Positions 8,809-17,409 of a stretch of 64,000 nt of DNA are shown one piece after another; the stretch's first letter is position 1, and every line of letters starts with the position of its first letter. A program made the translations under genes and the position numbers. The stretch spans positions 1-64,000 of the forward strand of contig JACKGY010000007.1 in NCBI GenBank assembly GCA_020639295.1, in the 5' to 3' direction. The notes under the pieces are model-generated. The model made no database searches and was not told the origin of the DNA. It saw nothing but the letters and a program-made list of their open reading frames with translations. Source of the stretch: Planctomycetota bacterium. GTDB taxonomy: Bacteria; Planctomycetota; GCA-002687715; DRQF01.

Positions 8809-10989
8809 ATGAACCACGATCGCCGAGGGCTCCCGGCCAGCCGGGTCGCCCTGCTCTTCCTCTGTGTCGTCCTCGGCGGCCACTCGACGTTCGCCCAGGA
8901 AAAACATGCAGGCCGGAAAGGCCGGCATCAGGCCTTCCTCTGGCTCGATCGCGGGTTTTCCGCCAGTGACGAGCTGGTCGGGGCCCTCCGGGACCTGGGA
9001 ATCGCCGGAACGAACGTCGCCGGGACCGCCCCGGCCACCGTGCAGGGACGCCACGGTATCCCCTTCTACGTCGATCACGTGGCCGGGAAGGGCTTCCTCT
9101 ACCTGCCGGACGCGAGCTGGGAGGAGGACCGGGAGGCCTGGCAGGCCGATCAGGAGCTCCGCCCGCGGCCGCGCCGGCCCTCGCTCCGGTCCGCGGACGC
9201 CCTGGGCCGGGCGCTCGCGCGCATCGACGAGGTCCTCGACGCGCTCGGTCACGCCCGCCCGATCGCGCTCTCGCTCGACGACGAGATCTCGATCGGCCGG
9301 CGCAACGTGCCGATCGACCTCGGCTACGAGGCGCCGATGATCGCCGCCTTCCGCGAGCACCTCCGCAAGCGCTACCCCGACGATCAGGCCCTCGCCCGCG
9401 CCTGGGACATCGAGCCGACCCCGCTGGCGGAGGTCGAGCCCTTCTCGACCCAGGCGATCCGCAAGCGGGAATTCCTGAAGGAGAGCCTGCACCAGAATTT
9501 CGCCCCCTGGGCCGACTACCGCGAGTTCCTCGACGAGGACTTCGCCCGGGTCGTGGCCGAACTCGTGCGCCGCGTGCGCCTCCGCACCGGCGCGACGCCG
9601 GTCGGTTTCACCGGCGGCGAGGCCCCCCATCCCTTCAGCGGCGTCGACTGGGCCCGACTGCTCGAACTGGTCGATTTCTGCGAACCCTACGATGTCGGCG
9701 GCTCGCGCGAACTCGTCCGTTCCTTCGCTCGCGAGGACGCCCTGGTCATGCGCACGCTGTTCGAGGACCCGCGCCATCCGCGGGCCAACGAACACGAGAT
9801 CTGGGACTACTTCCTGCGCGGCGATCGCGGCCTGATCCTCTGGGCCGCGAGCCGGGTCTTCGCCGCTCCCGACGACCTGGCGCCGAGCGCCTGGGCCGAG
9901 CGGCTCGCGCCCACCCTGCGCGCTGTTTCGGCCCCGGGGCTCGACGGTTTCCTCGCGGCGCGACCGCCGGCACCGCGGATCGCCATCCTCGAGTCGCAGG
10001 CTTCCGACCGACTGCACTGGATGTTCGACTCGCGCAGCGACGGACCGGCCTGGATCCACCGTCTCGGCAGCTACGAGCAGGAGCACGCCAGCCAGAACCT
10101 CTGCCGCGAGGCCTGGCAGAAGCTCCTCGAGGACCTGCATCTCGACTACGAGCACGTCTCGACCCTGCGCCTCGATCGTCGTCGATTGGCCCCCTACGAC
10201 GTCGTGATCCTTCCTCGCGCCATCGCCCTTTCCGACCGCGAGGGCCGCATTCTCGAGGACTTCGCCCGCCGGGGCACCTTGATCGCCGATTGCCAGACCG
10301 GGCTCTTCGACGAGCAGCTCCGCGCCCGACCCCAGGGCTTGCTGGACGAGCTCTTCGGCATCACCCGCCGCAACCGGCTGGTCAATCTCCAGGAGGACCG
10401 CCCCATCGATCGTGGCCTCGACGGCCCGCCCGGCCTCCGGCTCGCCGAACCCGGCATCGAGGTCGGACGCGGCGCCGGTTCGACGATGCGCTTCGGCAAG
10501 ATCCCCGCGATGGTGACCCGCCGCCACGGCAACCGCGGTCGTAGCGTCTACCTCAACCTGCTGGTCCAGGACTACCTCGAACAGCGACTGCGCGGCAGCG
10601 GCGAGGCGCTGCTGGACGAGTTGCGCGGCGTGTTCCGCATGACGCGCGTGCATGCGACCGTCGAGGTCCGCGGTCGCGACCTGACCTCGCCCCCGTTGCG
10701 CGTCTTCCGTCGCCATGACGATGACGCCGACTACCTCGCGCTGCTGTGGAACTGGCGGCAGTCGGCGCGCGCGCTCGCGAAGGACGAACTCGAGGCGTTG
10801 AAGCCGACGACGATCGACCTGTTGCTGCCGACCGCGACCAGCATCGAGCTCATCGTCGGTCGAGAACAGCGAGTCGAGACGAGCAACGACGCACCGCGAC
10901 GTCGCAGTTCGATCACTCTCGAGATCGATCCCTTCGCACCGGTGATCCTGCGCCTCGAAGGTCTGTCGGATGATGTCCGCGATCGGTAA
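8809..10989 (+). CDS. Secreted glycoside hydrolase family 42-like protein
   Basis: 726 residues from ATG 8809, chosen because it gives a signal peptide (VALLFLCVVLGGHSTFAQ). The central part resembles the TIM barrel of GH42 beta-galactosidases: LSLDDEISIG, a FREHLRKRYPD..ALARAWD element, DYREFLDEDFARVV and TGGEAPHPFSG. This is followed by a trimerisation-like domain (PYDVVILPRAIALSDREGRI). The canonical GH42 acid/base motif is not exact, so substrate and even activity are uncertain. A weak promoter, TTGATG (8755-8760) and TATCCT (8779-8784) with an 18-base gap, precedes it. It diverges from the anchored repeat protein. Confidence 0.75.
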   Translation: MNHDRRGLPASRVALLFLCVVLGGHSTFAQEKHAGRKGRHQAFLWLDRGFSASDELVGALRDLGIAGTNVAGTAPATVQGRHGIPFYVDHVAGKGFLYLPDASWEEDREAWQADQELRPRPRRPSLRSADALGRALARIDEVLDALGHARPIALSLDDEISIGRRNVPIDLGYEAPMIAAFREHLRKRYPDDQALARAWDIEPTPLAEVEPFSTQAIRKREFLKESLHQNFAPWADYREFLDEDFARVVAELVRRVRLRTGATPVGFTGGEAPHPFSGVDWARLLELVDFCEPYDVGGSRELVRSFAREDALVMRTLFEDPRHPRANEHEIWDYFLRGDRGLILWAASRVFAAPDDLAPSAWAERLAPTLRAVSAPGLDGFLAARPPAPRIAILESQASDRLHWMFDSRSDGPAWIHRLGSYEQEHASQNLCREAWQKLLEDLHLDYEHVSTLRLDRRRLAPYDVVILPRAIALSDREGRILEDFARRGTLIADCQTGLFDEQLRARPQGLLDELFGITRRNRLVNLQEDRPIDRGLDGPPGLRLAEPGIEVGRGAGSTMRFGKIPAMVTRRHGNRGRSVYLNLLVQDYLEQRLRGSGEALLDELRGVFRMTRVHATVEVRGRDLTSPPLRVFRRHDDDADYLALLWNWRQSARALAKDELEALKPTTIDLLLPTATSIELIVGREQRVETSNDAPRRRSSITLEIDPFAPVILRLEGLSDDVRDR

Positions 10990-11393
10990 CGATTCGCGAC
11001 TTCGATGACGACGACATCGACCGCGTCGATGCTTGTCGGATTCTCGGCGCATCGTCGGACAGCGAAGTCCGCGCGTCGATGAACCCGGTCTCGTCTTCCC
11101 TCCGGAAGGTCCTCTCGGACCATCCCGGACCGACCCGAATCCGGCCTGGGAGACGAGGCCGCGGGGCAGGATTCCGGGGCTGCCGACCAGGAAAAAAACT
11201 GCTCCCCGGCGGTGGTTGCAAGTGCCCGCGCCGCAAGGGATTCAGCATGGAAAGGTAGCGGCTCGACGCTGCTCGGCGCGGCCACGGCTGGCCCCGGCCA
11301 TAATCCATAACCAACGGTAATAATTGAACTTGCGATCAACACAAAGCGCGGCGCGGAGGATTCTCGGGCAGCGGAGCTTTGGTCGCAAGAGAG
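10990..11393. other. Gene-free stretch after the GH42-like gene
   Basis: No convincing gene. A small CATCGAC/GTCGATG hairpin (11015-11031) may mark the 3' end of the glycosidase message. The last 50 bases before the next promoter (about 11298-11347) are clearly more AT-rich than the surroundings and could act as an upstream promoter element. The short open frames here have no ribosome site or family features. Confidence 0.5.
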
Positions 11394-11421
11394 TTGACCC
11401 GACCGGTCGAAGCACTATAAT
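11394..11421 (+). promoter_or_regulatory. Consensus sigma-70-type promoter
   Basis: TTGACC (11394-11399), a 16-base spacer, then a perfect TATAAT (11416-11421). This is the best promoter match in the window. No protein gene begins for another 500 bases, so it should drive the RNA below. Thirteen bases of the spacer (11403-11415) are repeated at 11437-11449. Confidence 0.7.
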
Positions 11422-11449
11422 CCAGCCTGCTCGGAGCCGGTCGAAGCAC
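11403..11449 (+). repeat. 13-bp direct repeat in the promoter spacer and after the start site
   Basis: CCGGTCGAAGCAC occurs at 11403-11415 and again at 11437-11449, 34 bases apart (about three helical turns). One copy fills the gap between the -35 and -10 boxes, the other lies about 10-22 bases after the predicted start. That placement suits a repressor operator pair. Confidence 0.7.
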
Positions 11450-11756
11450 ACCGACCCGACCCTGCGGTCCTCACCTGCCGGTGAGGTGCCGAGTCGGGTT
11501 CGAGCTTGGCCGGACGGCGGGTGTGATGCTCGGGATCGAGGCCTCGGCCTGGTCCTGGGTCGTGCCGAAAAGGCCCGACCGACCTGCGGAAAGCCCGTGG
11601 ACGAGTGGTCGAGAAAGCCGAGATGGCGGCCCTCTCGAGACCGCTACCAAGCGGTAACATCCTGATAGATTCGGACACACGAGAATGGTCCCGTAAACCC
11701 CTCCTCGGTCCGAACTAAAACCCCCGGACTTGCCAATTCCCCCGGGGGTTTCTTTT
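11428..11756 (+). ncRNA. Candidate structured small RNA or leader RNA, about 330 nt
   Basis: It is bounded by the TTGACC/TATAAT promoter and the strong terminator at 11718-11757. Visible helices are ACCCGAC 11454-11460 with GTCGGGT 11493-11499, enclosing CTCACC/GGTGAG 11470-11485; a 9-bp helix with one mismatch, 11558-11566 with 11572-11580, loop GAAAA; ACCGCT/AGCGGT 11640-11655; and TTCGGAC/GTCCGAA 11670-11676 with 11708-11714. I looked for and did not find the core motifs of RNase P RNA, tmRNA, SRP RNA or common riboswitches. A 43-codon frame (11526-11657) lies inside but has no good ribosome site. The RNA could also be the regulated leader of the peptidase gene at 11944. Confidence 0.5.
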
Positions 11757-11757
11757 T
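11718..11757 (+). terminator. Intrinsic terminator of the candidate RNA
   Basis: A 10-bp stem, AAACCCCCGG (11718-11727) with CCGGGGGTTT (11742-11751), has a 14-base loop and is followed by CTTTTT. It points to the right. Because it lies 187 bases before the next start codon, it can end an independent RNA or act as a conditional attenuator. Confidence 0.85.
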
Positions 11758-11943
11758 GCCCTCACGCAGCGACGGCCATCAGGCCCGGCAGCGTTGCTCG
11801 AAAGGTGGAAAAGTCCACCCCCGGGAAAAGGGCTGGCTGCGGCCGGCGTCCCAGGACCCGTTCCGGCCGGTTTCGCCTCGGTAACGGTGGACGGCCGGCT
11901 CCCGGCGACCTATCGTTCCCGCGGAACCACGGGGAGTTTGGCC

Positions 11944-14187
11944 ATGATTCCGGCACCGCGCATCACGGTTCTCATCCTGGGACTGGCCCTGCTGGGCGCC
12001 TGCGGTTCCGACCGCCCGGCGCGAGCCGGCGACCCCGAGGTCGCCGGCGAGGTCGTCGCCCCGCCCACGCCCGAGCCCACCGTCACCGGCCCCACGGCCC
12101 AGCCCGGGCCGGCGACCAGCGAGGACCGGGGCCCCGAGTCGGCGGGCGCGGTCCGGACCGAGGCGACCAGCGGGGCGGCCTTCCACGGCTTCGGCCTGGG
12201 GAGGATCGGCCTCGAGCGGCAAGCGGAGACACAGCTGCGCGCGCTGGCCCGCGCCGAGCGCTGCGAGAAGGACCTGCGCGAACTCACCAGACTGCCCCAC
12301 GTGGCCGGCGGCGAGCGCAATGCCGAGCTGGCCGGTTACCTGGCTCGACAGCTCGAACTCGCCGGTTTCCAGGTCGAGCGCCGGGCCTACGACGTCCTGC
12401 TGCCCTACCCGCGCAGCATCAGCGTCGAGATGGAGCAGCCGGTCGCCTACTCCGCGAGCCTCGTCGAGGAGACCGCGGACTGGCACCTCGAGCGGGAGCA
12501 GCGGGCGATCCAACCCTATTCGGCCTACAGCCCCGACTGCGACCTCTCGGCCGGAGTCGTCTACGTCAACTACGCGAGTCGCGAGGACTTCGACACCCTG
12601 ACCGCGATGGGCATCGATTGCCGCGGCGCGATCCTGATCGCGCGCTACGGCAAGATCTTCCGTGGCAGCAAGGTGGCCCTTGCCGAGGAACACGGCGCCG
12701 CCGGCATGATCCTCTACTCCGACCCGGCGGACGACGGCTTCGCCCGGGGCGACGTCTACCCGAAGGGCCCCTTCCGTCCCTTCACCGGAGTCGAACGCGG
12801 CAGCATCCTGCGCATCTGGGAGTACCCTGGCGACCCGGGCACGCCGGGTCGGCCGAGCCTTCCGGGCGCGGACCAGCTCACCTACGGCGAGATGCGCTCG
12901 TTGCCACTCCTGCCCACGACCGCCATCTCCGCCGCCGACGCCGCCCCGATCCTGGAGAACCTCGGCGGTCCGATCGTGCCGGCCGAGTGGCGCGGCGCCC
13001 TGCCCAGCACCTACCACGTCGGCGGCCAGGGCAAGGTGCGCCTGCGCCTGAGGATCGAATCCGAGTACGGCCTGCGCCGGATCGAGAACGTCATCGGCAC
13101 GCTTCCGGGCCTGCGCTACCCGGACGAGTACGTCGTCCTCGGCAATCACCGCGACGCCTGGGTGCACGGCGCGATCGACCCCGGGAGCGGCACGGCGGTC
13201 CTGCTGGAGGTCGCACGCGTTCTCGGCGAGCGCCGGGCCATCGGCGGCGGTCTCGACCGCAGCCTGCGGATCTGCTTCTGGGACGCCGAGGAGTTCGGGA
13301 TGATCGGCTCGACCGAGTACGGCGAGGAGCGTGCCGACGAGCTGGCCAGGGAGACGGTCGCCTACGTCAACGTCGACGCCGCGGTCTCCGGCCCGCAGCT
13401 CCGCGTGGCGGGGGTTCCCTCGCTCACCAGCTTCATGGCCGGCCTCCTGGCCGACGTGCCCGGCCCTGATGGCAAGCCCCGCCTCGACTCCCTGCTCGAC
13501 TCCACCGGCGAGCTGCGCATGGGCGGCCTCGGCGCCGGGAGCGACTACACCGTCTTCCTCGCGCGGCTCGGCATCCCCGCCCTCGACCTGTCGAGTGGCG
13601 GCGCGAACGGGGTCTACCATTCGAGCTACGACACCTTCGCCTTCATGAAGCGCTTCGGCGATCCCGACTTCGAGATCCATCGATCGATGGCCGGCCTGAT
13701 CGCCACCGTGGCCATGCGCCTCGGGCGCGCGGAGCTCCTCCCCTTCGACTTCGTCGCCGCCAGCCGTGCCCTGGTCACGGCGGCCGAACGCCTGGAGAAG
13801 AAGGACCCGCGGCTCGAGCTGGCCGAGCTCCGCGAGATCGCGACCCGCGCCGAGGAGGCCGGCCGCCGGATCAACGAGGCCCGGCAGGCCCTGCTCGAGC
13901 GCGGGCTCGATATCCAGCGGACGATGAAGATGAATGCGGCCCTGGCGGGCGTCGAGCGCAAGCTGCTCCTCGCCGAAGGCCTGCGTCGCCGCCCCTGGTA
14001 CCGCCACTGCCTCTACGCTCCCGCGCGCGAACGCGGCTACGGCAGCAGCGACCTGCCGCCGCTGAGCGATGCCCTCGAGGCGGGCGACCGCGACGAGGCC
14101 CAGGCGGAGGCCCTGCGCCTGATGACGGCGCTGCGCGCCTGGCTGGCCGAACTCGAGAGCATCGCCGCGGCGCTCGAACGCCGCTGA
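11944..14187 (+). CDS. M28-family lipoprotein peptidase, glutamate carboxypeptidase II-like
   Basis: 747 residues from ATG 11944, which gives a lipoprotein signal with lipobox LLGAC. The order matches GCPII/transferrin-receptor proteins: N-terminal segment, PA domain (about residues 195-380, YGKIFRGSKVALAEEHGAAG), M28 catalytic core, helical dimerisation-like tail. Two-zinc ligands are visible in GNHRDAWVHGAIDPGSG (His, Asp), WDAEEFGMIGS (Glu pair), NVDAAVSG (Asp) and VYHSSYD (His). Family members cleave C-terminal acidic residues from peptides; the substrate here is unknown. It probably acts outside the cytoplasmic membrane. Confidence 0.9.
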   Translation: MIPAPRITVLILGLALLGACGSDRPARAGDPEVAGEVVAPPTPEPTVTGPTAQPGPATSEDRGPESAGAVRTEATSGAAFHGFGLGRIGLERQAETQLRALARAERCEKDLRELTRLPHVAGGERNAELAGYLARQLELAGFQVERRAYDVLLPYPRSISVEMEQPVAYSASLVEETADWHLEREQRAIQPYSAYSPDCDLSAGVVYVNYASREDFDTLTAMGIDCRGAILIARYGKIFRGSKVALAEEHGAAGMILYSDPADDGFARGDVYPKGPFRPFTGVERGSILRIWEYPGDPGTPGRPSLPGADQLTYGEMRSLPLLPTTAISAADAAPILENLGGPIVPAEWRGALPSTYHVGGQGKVRLRLRIESEYGLRRIENVIGTLPGLRYPDEYVVLGNHRDAWVHGAIDPGSGTAVLLEVARVLGERRAIGGGLDRSLRICFWDAEEFGMIGSTEYGEERADELARETVAYVNVDAAVSGPQLRVAGVPSLTSFMAGLLADVPGPDGKPRLDSLLDSTGELRMGGLGAGSDYTVFLARLGIPALDLSSGGANGVYHSSYDTFAFMKRFGDPDFEIHRSMAGLIATVAMRLGRAELLPFDFVAASRALVTAAERLEKKDPRLELAELREIATRAEEAGRRINEARQALLERGLDIQRTMKMNAALAGVERKLLLAEGLRRRPWYRHCLYAPARERGYGSSDLPPLSDALEAGDRDEAQAEALRLMTALRAWLAELESIAAALERR

Positions 14188-14212
14188 ATCCACCCGGGTC
14201 CGGAGGACACGA

Positions 14213-14884
14213 TCAGGCCGACTCGTCGAGCAGATCCGGGTCGTCCTCGCGGGGGCTGTTCACGCGGCGCGAGACCGGCCGCGCGCGGAGCTTCCTGCCG
14301 GCCCATGGCACGAGCAACGGGTCGAGGACGCTCCGGTCCTTCAGCTCCGGATCGAGCCAGAGTTCCCAGTCTTCCGGATCGAGGATGACCGGCATCCGGT
14401 CGTGGAGCCAGGCGAGGTCCTCGCTGGCCTCGGTGGTGATGATGGTGCAGGAGGAAAGGTTGCCGCCGTCCGGTCGGCGCCAGTTCTCGTAGAGTCCGGC
14501 CATGGCGAAGACGGAGCCGTCGACGAAGGCGACGTGCTGCGGCTGCTTGCCGTCGGCGAGCTTCTGCCACTCGTAGAAGCCATCGGCGGGGATCAGGCAG
14601 CGACGCGACCGATAGGCCGCGCGGAACGAGGGTTTCTCCGCCAGGGTCTCGCCGCGGGCATTGATCATGCGGTTGCCGATGCTCGGGTCCTTGGCGAAGA
14701 AGGGCACGAGTCCCCAGCGCAACATGACCAGCTCGCGATCGCCCTCGTCGGGATCGATGCGCACCGCCGCGACGTCCTGGGTCGGCGCGATGTTGTAGCG
14801 GGCCGGCAGCTCGTAGAGAGCCGGTACACCGAAGAGGTCGGCCAGGACGTCGGCCGGGGCCTGGAGCGTGAAGCGTCCGCACAT
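14213..14884 (-). CDS. SRAP-domain protein (YedK/HMCES-type DNA-protein crosslinker)
   Basis: 223 residues beginning MCGRF, so Cys2 becomes the N-terminal nucleophile after Met removal. Other SRAP signatures follow: ARYNIAPTQ, RCLIPADGFYEWQ, FAMAGLYENW and ITTEASEDLAWLHDRMPVIL (catalytic His in the HDRMP motif). SRAP proteins form a stable thiazolidine link to abasic sites in single-stranded DNA and shield them from error-prone repair. It is complete and of normal length, and is transcribed against the preceding peptidase gene, with 25 bases between the stops. Confidence 0.95.
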   Translation of the reverse strand: MCGRFTLQAPADVLADLFGVPALYELPARYNIAPTQDVAAVRIDPDEGDRELVMLRWGLVPFFAKDPSIGNRMINARGETLAEKPSFRAAYRSRRCLIPADGFYEWQKLADGKQPQHVAFVDGSVFAMAGLYENWRRPDGGNLSSCTIITTEASEDLAWLHDRMPVILDPEDWELWLDPELKDRSVLDPLLVPWAGRKLRARPVSRRVNSPREDDPDLLDESA

Positions 14885-15021
14885 GGCCCGATTCTACCGC
14901 GCCCCGGGACGTCGGACATCTCCGACGCGCGAGTCGCGAATCGCAAGGGCGCGACCGGGAGCCATCGGCTATCATCGCCACGTGACCGGGCCGTTCGGCC
15001 GCGGCGGAGGGCGACGCGCAG

Positions 15022-15900
15022 ATGATCCAGCTCCATCGACTCGAAGGCTTCTACTGGGTGGCCAAGACCGGCGGCTACGCCCGCGCGGCACGGGCCTTTC
15101 CCTACCCGATCACCCAGCCGGCGATCCACCAGCAGGTCAAGAAACTCGAGTCCGAGCTCGGCCTGGCCCTGTTCGAGCGGCTCGGCAAGGAGAGCATCAA
15201 GCCGACCGCGGCCGGGGCCGCTCTCTACGATTTCTGCCGCCCCTTCTTCGAGGGCCTGCCCGGCGTCCTGCGCGCGATCCAGGCCGGACAGCCGCAAGGT
15301 GAACTGGTCATCCACGCCGAGACCATCCTGGTCCGCCAGCTCATGCCCGAGTGGATCAAGCGCGTCGCCAGCGACCGACCGGACGCGATCATCGCCCTGC
15401 ACGAGGTCAACCGCCCGGAGATCGACCGCCTCCGCCTCGGGGAGGTCGACGTCATCATCGCGCACCTGCCGGAGATCCCGCGTGACATCGCCTACGAGGT
15501 CGTCGCCGAGCTACGTCCCTTCCTGGTCCTGCCGGCCAACCACCCGAAGGCGCGGCGCAAGAACCTGAGCCTCGGGGACCTCCGCGACGAGACCTTCGTC
15601 AGCTACCACCGCGACATGCTGCCCTTCCGCCTGCAGATGGAGGCGCTGGAGTCCTTCGCCATCGAACCACCGCGCATCCTCGAGGCGGCCACCGCGGACA
15701 GCATCCTCAGCTTCGTCCAGGCCGGCCTCGGCTTCAGCTTGGTGCCGTCGATGGATCGTGCCGGCCCCCGGGTCCCCGGCGTGGTGGTCCGTCCGATCCG
15801 CAAGCCGCGGCCCTCTTTCGCCGTCCATCTCGCCTGGCGCAAGGACATGCCCGAGAATCCGCTCTTCGAGCTGCTGCTCCGTCACGCTCCGAAGCCCTGA
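15022..15900 (+). CDS. LysR-family transcriptional regulator
   Basis: 292 residues. The N-terminal winged helix-turn-helix (residues 1-60) has the LysR pattern AARAFPYPITQPAIHQQVKKLESELGLALFER with minor changes. The periplasmic-binding-like effector domain (about 92-290) follows, with EVDVIIAHLPE and FVQAGLGFSLVPS. Such proteins usually activate a nearby target in response to a small molecule. Its 3' end overlaps by 19 bases the convergent sodium:solute symporter gene, a plausible but unproven target. The HTH contains an unusual FPYPITQPAIH turn. Confidence 0.92.
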   Translation: MIQLHRLEGFYWVAKTGGYARAARAFPYPITQPAIHQQVKKLESELGLALFERLGKESIKPTAAGAALYDFCRPFFEGLPGVLRAIQAGQPQGELVIHAETILVRQLMPEWIKRVASDRPDAIIALHEVNRPEIDRLRLGEVDVIIAHLPEIPRDIAYEVVAELRPFLVLPANHPKARRKNLSLGDLRDETFVSYHRDMLPFRLQMEALESFAIEPPRILEAATADSILSFVQAGLGFSLVPSMDRAGPRVPGVVVRPIRKPRPSFAVHLAWRKDMPENPLFELLLRHAPKP

Positions 15901-17315
15901 TCCGCCGCGCGGCGCGGCGCGCTGAAGGCGATCGCCGCGGCGGCGACGAAGGGCAGGAAGTACTCGCAGAAGGAGCGATGCTCCGGTGCGACCGGCAGGA
16001 CCAGGTCCACGAGGACGACGCCGCCCAATCCGACACCCATGGCCAGGAGGCTCCGTCTCGGCCCCACCGGTCCGCGCAGGACGTTTGCCAGCAAGAGCGG
16101 ACCGAAGGCCGCGCCCATGGCCGAGAAGGCGAACAGGACCCGCCGGAAGATGCTCTCGTCCGACAGCCCTGCCAGCGCCGCGGCGGCGATGCCGGTGAGG
16201 ACGATCACGACGCGTGAACGCAGGACGACGTTGCCCTCCGCTCGCTCCCCGCGCCGCAGGTCGTGGATGAGGCTCGACGCCACCACCAGGAGCTGGCTAT
16301 CGGCGGTGGACATGATCGCCGACAGGACGGCGGCGAGGACGATGCCGCCGGCGACCGGGGGCAGATGCTCGCGCGCCACCGCGAGGAGGACGCTCTCGCC
16401 GTCCGGGAGATCGGGCAGGAGCACGCGACCGCAGAGTCCGAGGAGGAGCATGCCCGAGTAGATCAGGAGGGCCCAGGTCATGGCGATCACCTGGGCCTGG
16501 AACAACCGCTTCCGGCCCTTCTCGAGCGCCATGAAGCGGGTGACGACGTGCGGCTGCCCCGGGTAGGCGAGGCCGATGCCGAACAGGCCGAGGACGAAAC
16601 CGACGCTGGCGATCGGGCCGCGCCCGTGGCTGAAGTCGAGGTAATGCGGATCGGGCACGGCCGCGAGCCTGGCCAGGAACTCGCCGGGTCCGACGGCGAG
16701 GAGGGCCACGGTCGGCAGCAGCAACGCGGCGAGAACCATGAGCAGTCCCTGGATCGTGTCGGTGAGACTCACCGCCCAGAAGCCGCCCAGAAGGGTGTAG
16801 AACACGACGATGGCCGCACCGATCAAGGTGGCCTCGTGGACGTCGAGTTCGAAGTTCGCCGCGAAGGCCTTGCCGGCGCCCTGGAACTGGCTGGCGACGT
16901 AGACCGTGAACAGGCAGACGATGATCAGGGTCGCGAAGCGGGCCAGCACCGGACCGGCCGGTCCGGCGCCCTGCACCAGCACGTCGACCATGGTGATCGC
17001 CTGGCGCCGTTCGAGGTAGCGCCGCAGGGCCGGCGCGACCACGAACCAGTTGAGCGCGAAGCCGCCGAGGCAGGCCGGGTAGAGCCAGAGCGCCGAGAGG
17101 CCGTAGAGGTAGGCCATGCCGCTGACGCTCAGCAAGGTCCAGGAGGACGACGAGCTCGCCGAGGCCGAGATCGCCGAGACCAGCGGGCCGAGCTTCTTGC
17201 CGCCGAGGAAGAAGTCCTCCTCGTCCCGATTCAGGCGACTGGCGACGATGCCGATGCCGACCAGGACGATCTTGTAGACGATCAGGGTCAGGAGGACGAC
17301 GGTGCTGCGATCCAT
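15882..17315 (-). CDS. Sodium:solute symporter, PutP-like
   Basis: 477 residues, almost entirely hydrophobic, with about 13 membrane helices expected. SSS-family features include EDFFLGGKKLGPLVSAISASASSSSSW near the N-terminus and LAYPGQPHVVTRFMAL in the middle, close to the PutP/PanF GQPHI.VRFMA motif. It imports an organic solute, perhaps proline or another amino or organic acid, with Na+. Substrate cannot be read from sequence. It is convergent with the LysR gene and divergent from mpg. Confidence 0.9.
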   Translation of the reverse strand: MDRSTVVLLTLIVYKIVLVGIGIVASRLNRDEEDFFLGGKKLGPLVSAISASASSSSSWTLLSVSGMAYLYGLSALWLYPACLGGFALNWFVVAPALRRYLERRQAITMVDVLVQGAGPAGPVLARFATLIIVCLFTVYVASQFQGAGKAFAANFELDVHEATLIGAAIVVFYTLLGGFWAVSLTDTIQGLLMVLAALLLPTVALLAVGPGEFLARLAAVPDPHYLDFSHGRGPIASVGFVLGLFGIGLAYPGQPHVVTRFMALEKGRKRLFQAQVIAMTWALLIYSGMLLLGLCGRVLLPDLPDGESVLLAVAREHLPPVAGGIVLAAVLSAIMSTADSQLLVVASSLIHDLRRGERAEGNVVLRSRVVIVLTGIAAAALAGLSDESIFRRVLFAFSAMGAAFGPLLLANVLRGPVGPRRSLLAMGVGLGGVVLVDLVLPVAPEHRSFCEYFLPFVAAAAIAFSAPRRAADQGFGA

Positions 17316-17409
17316 GGCGACATCATCGCCGACCCGTGGCCATTGGGGAATCGCGCAACCTCGTTTGCCAGGTGGGAAGCGACTTGATCAACCGCGGCCG
17401 GGCACCAGA

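Noticed and set aside
11440..11515. A tRNA suggested by GGGTTCGA in the candidate RNA
   Set aside because: No acceptor stem or anticodon arm can be formed around it.
11421..11757. RNase P RNA, tmRNA, SRP RNA or 6S RNA identity for the candidate RNA
   Set aside because: GTAAACCCC and GGGTTCGA fragments occur, but the obligatory core motifs (for example GAGGAAAGTCC of RNase P RNA or a tRNA-like end with CCA for tmRNA) are absent.
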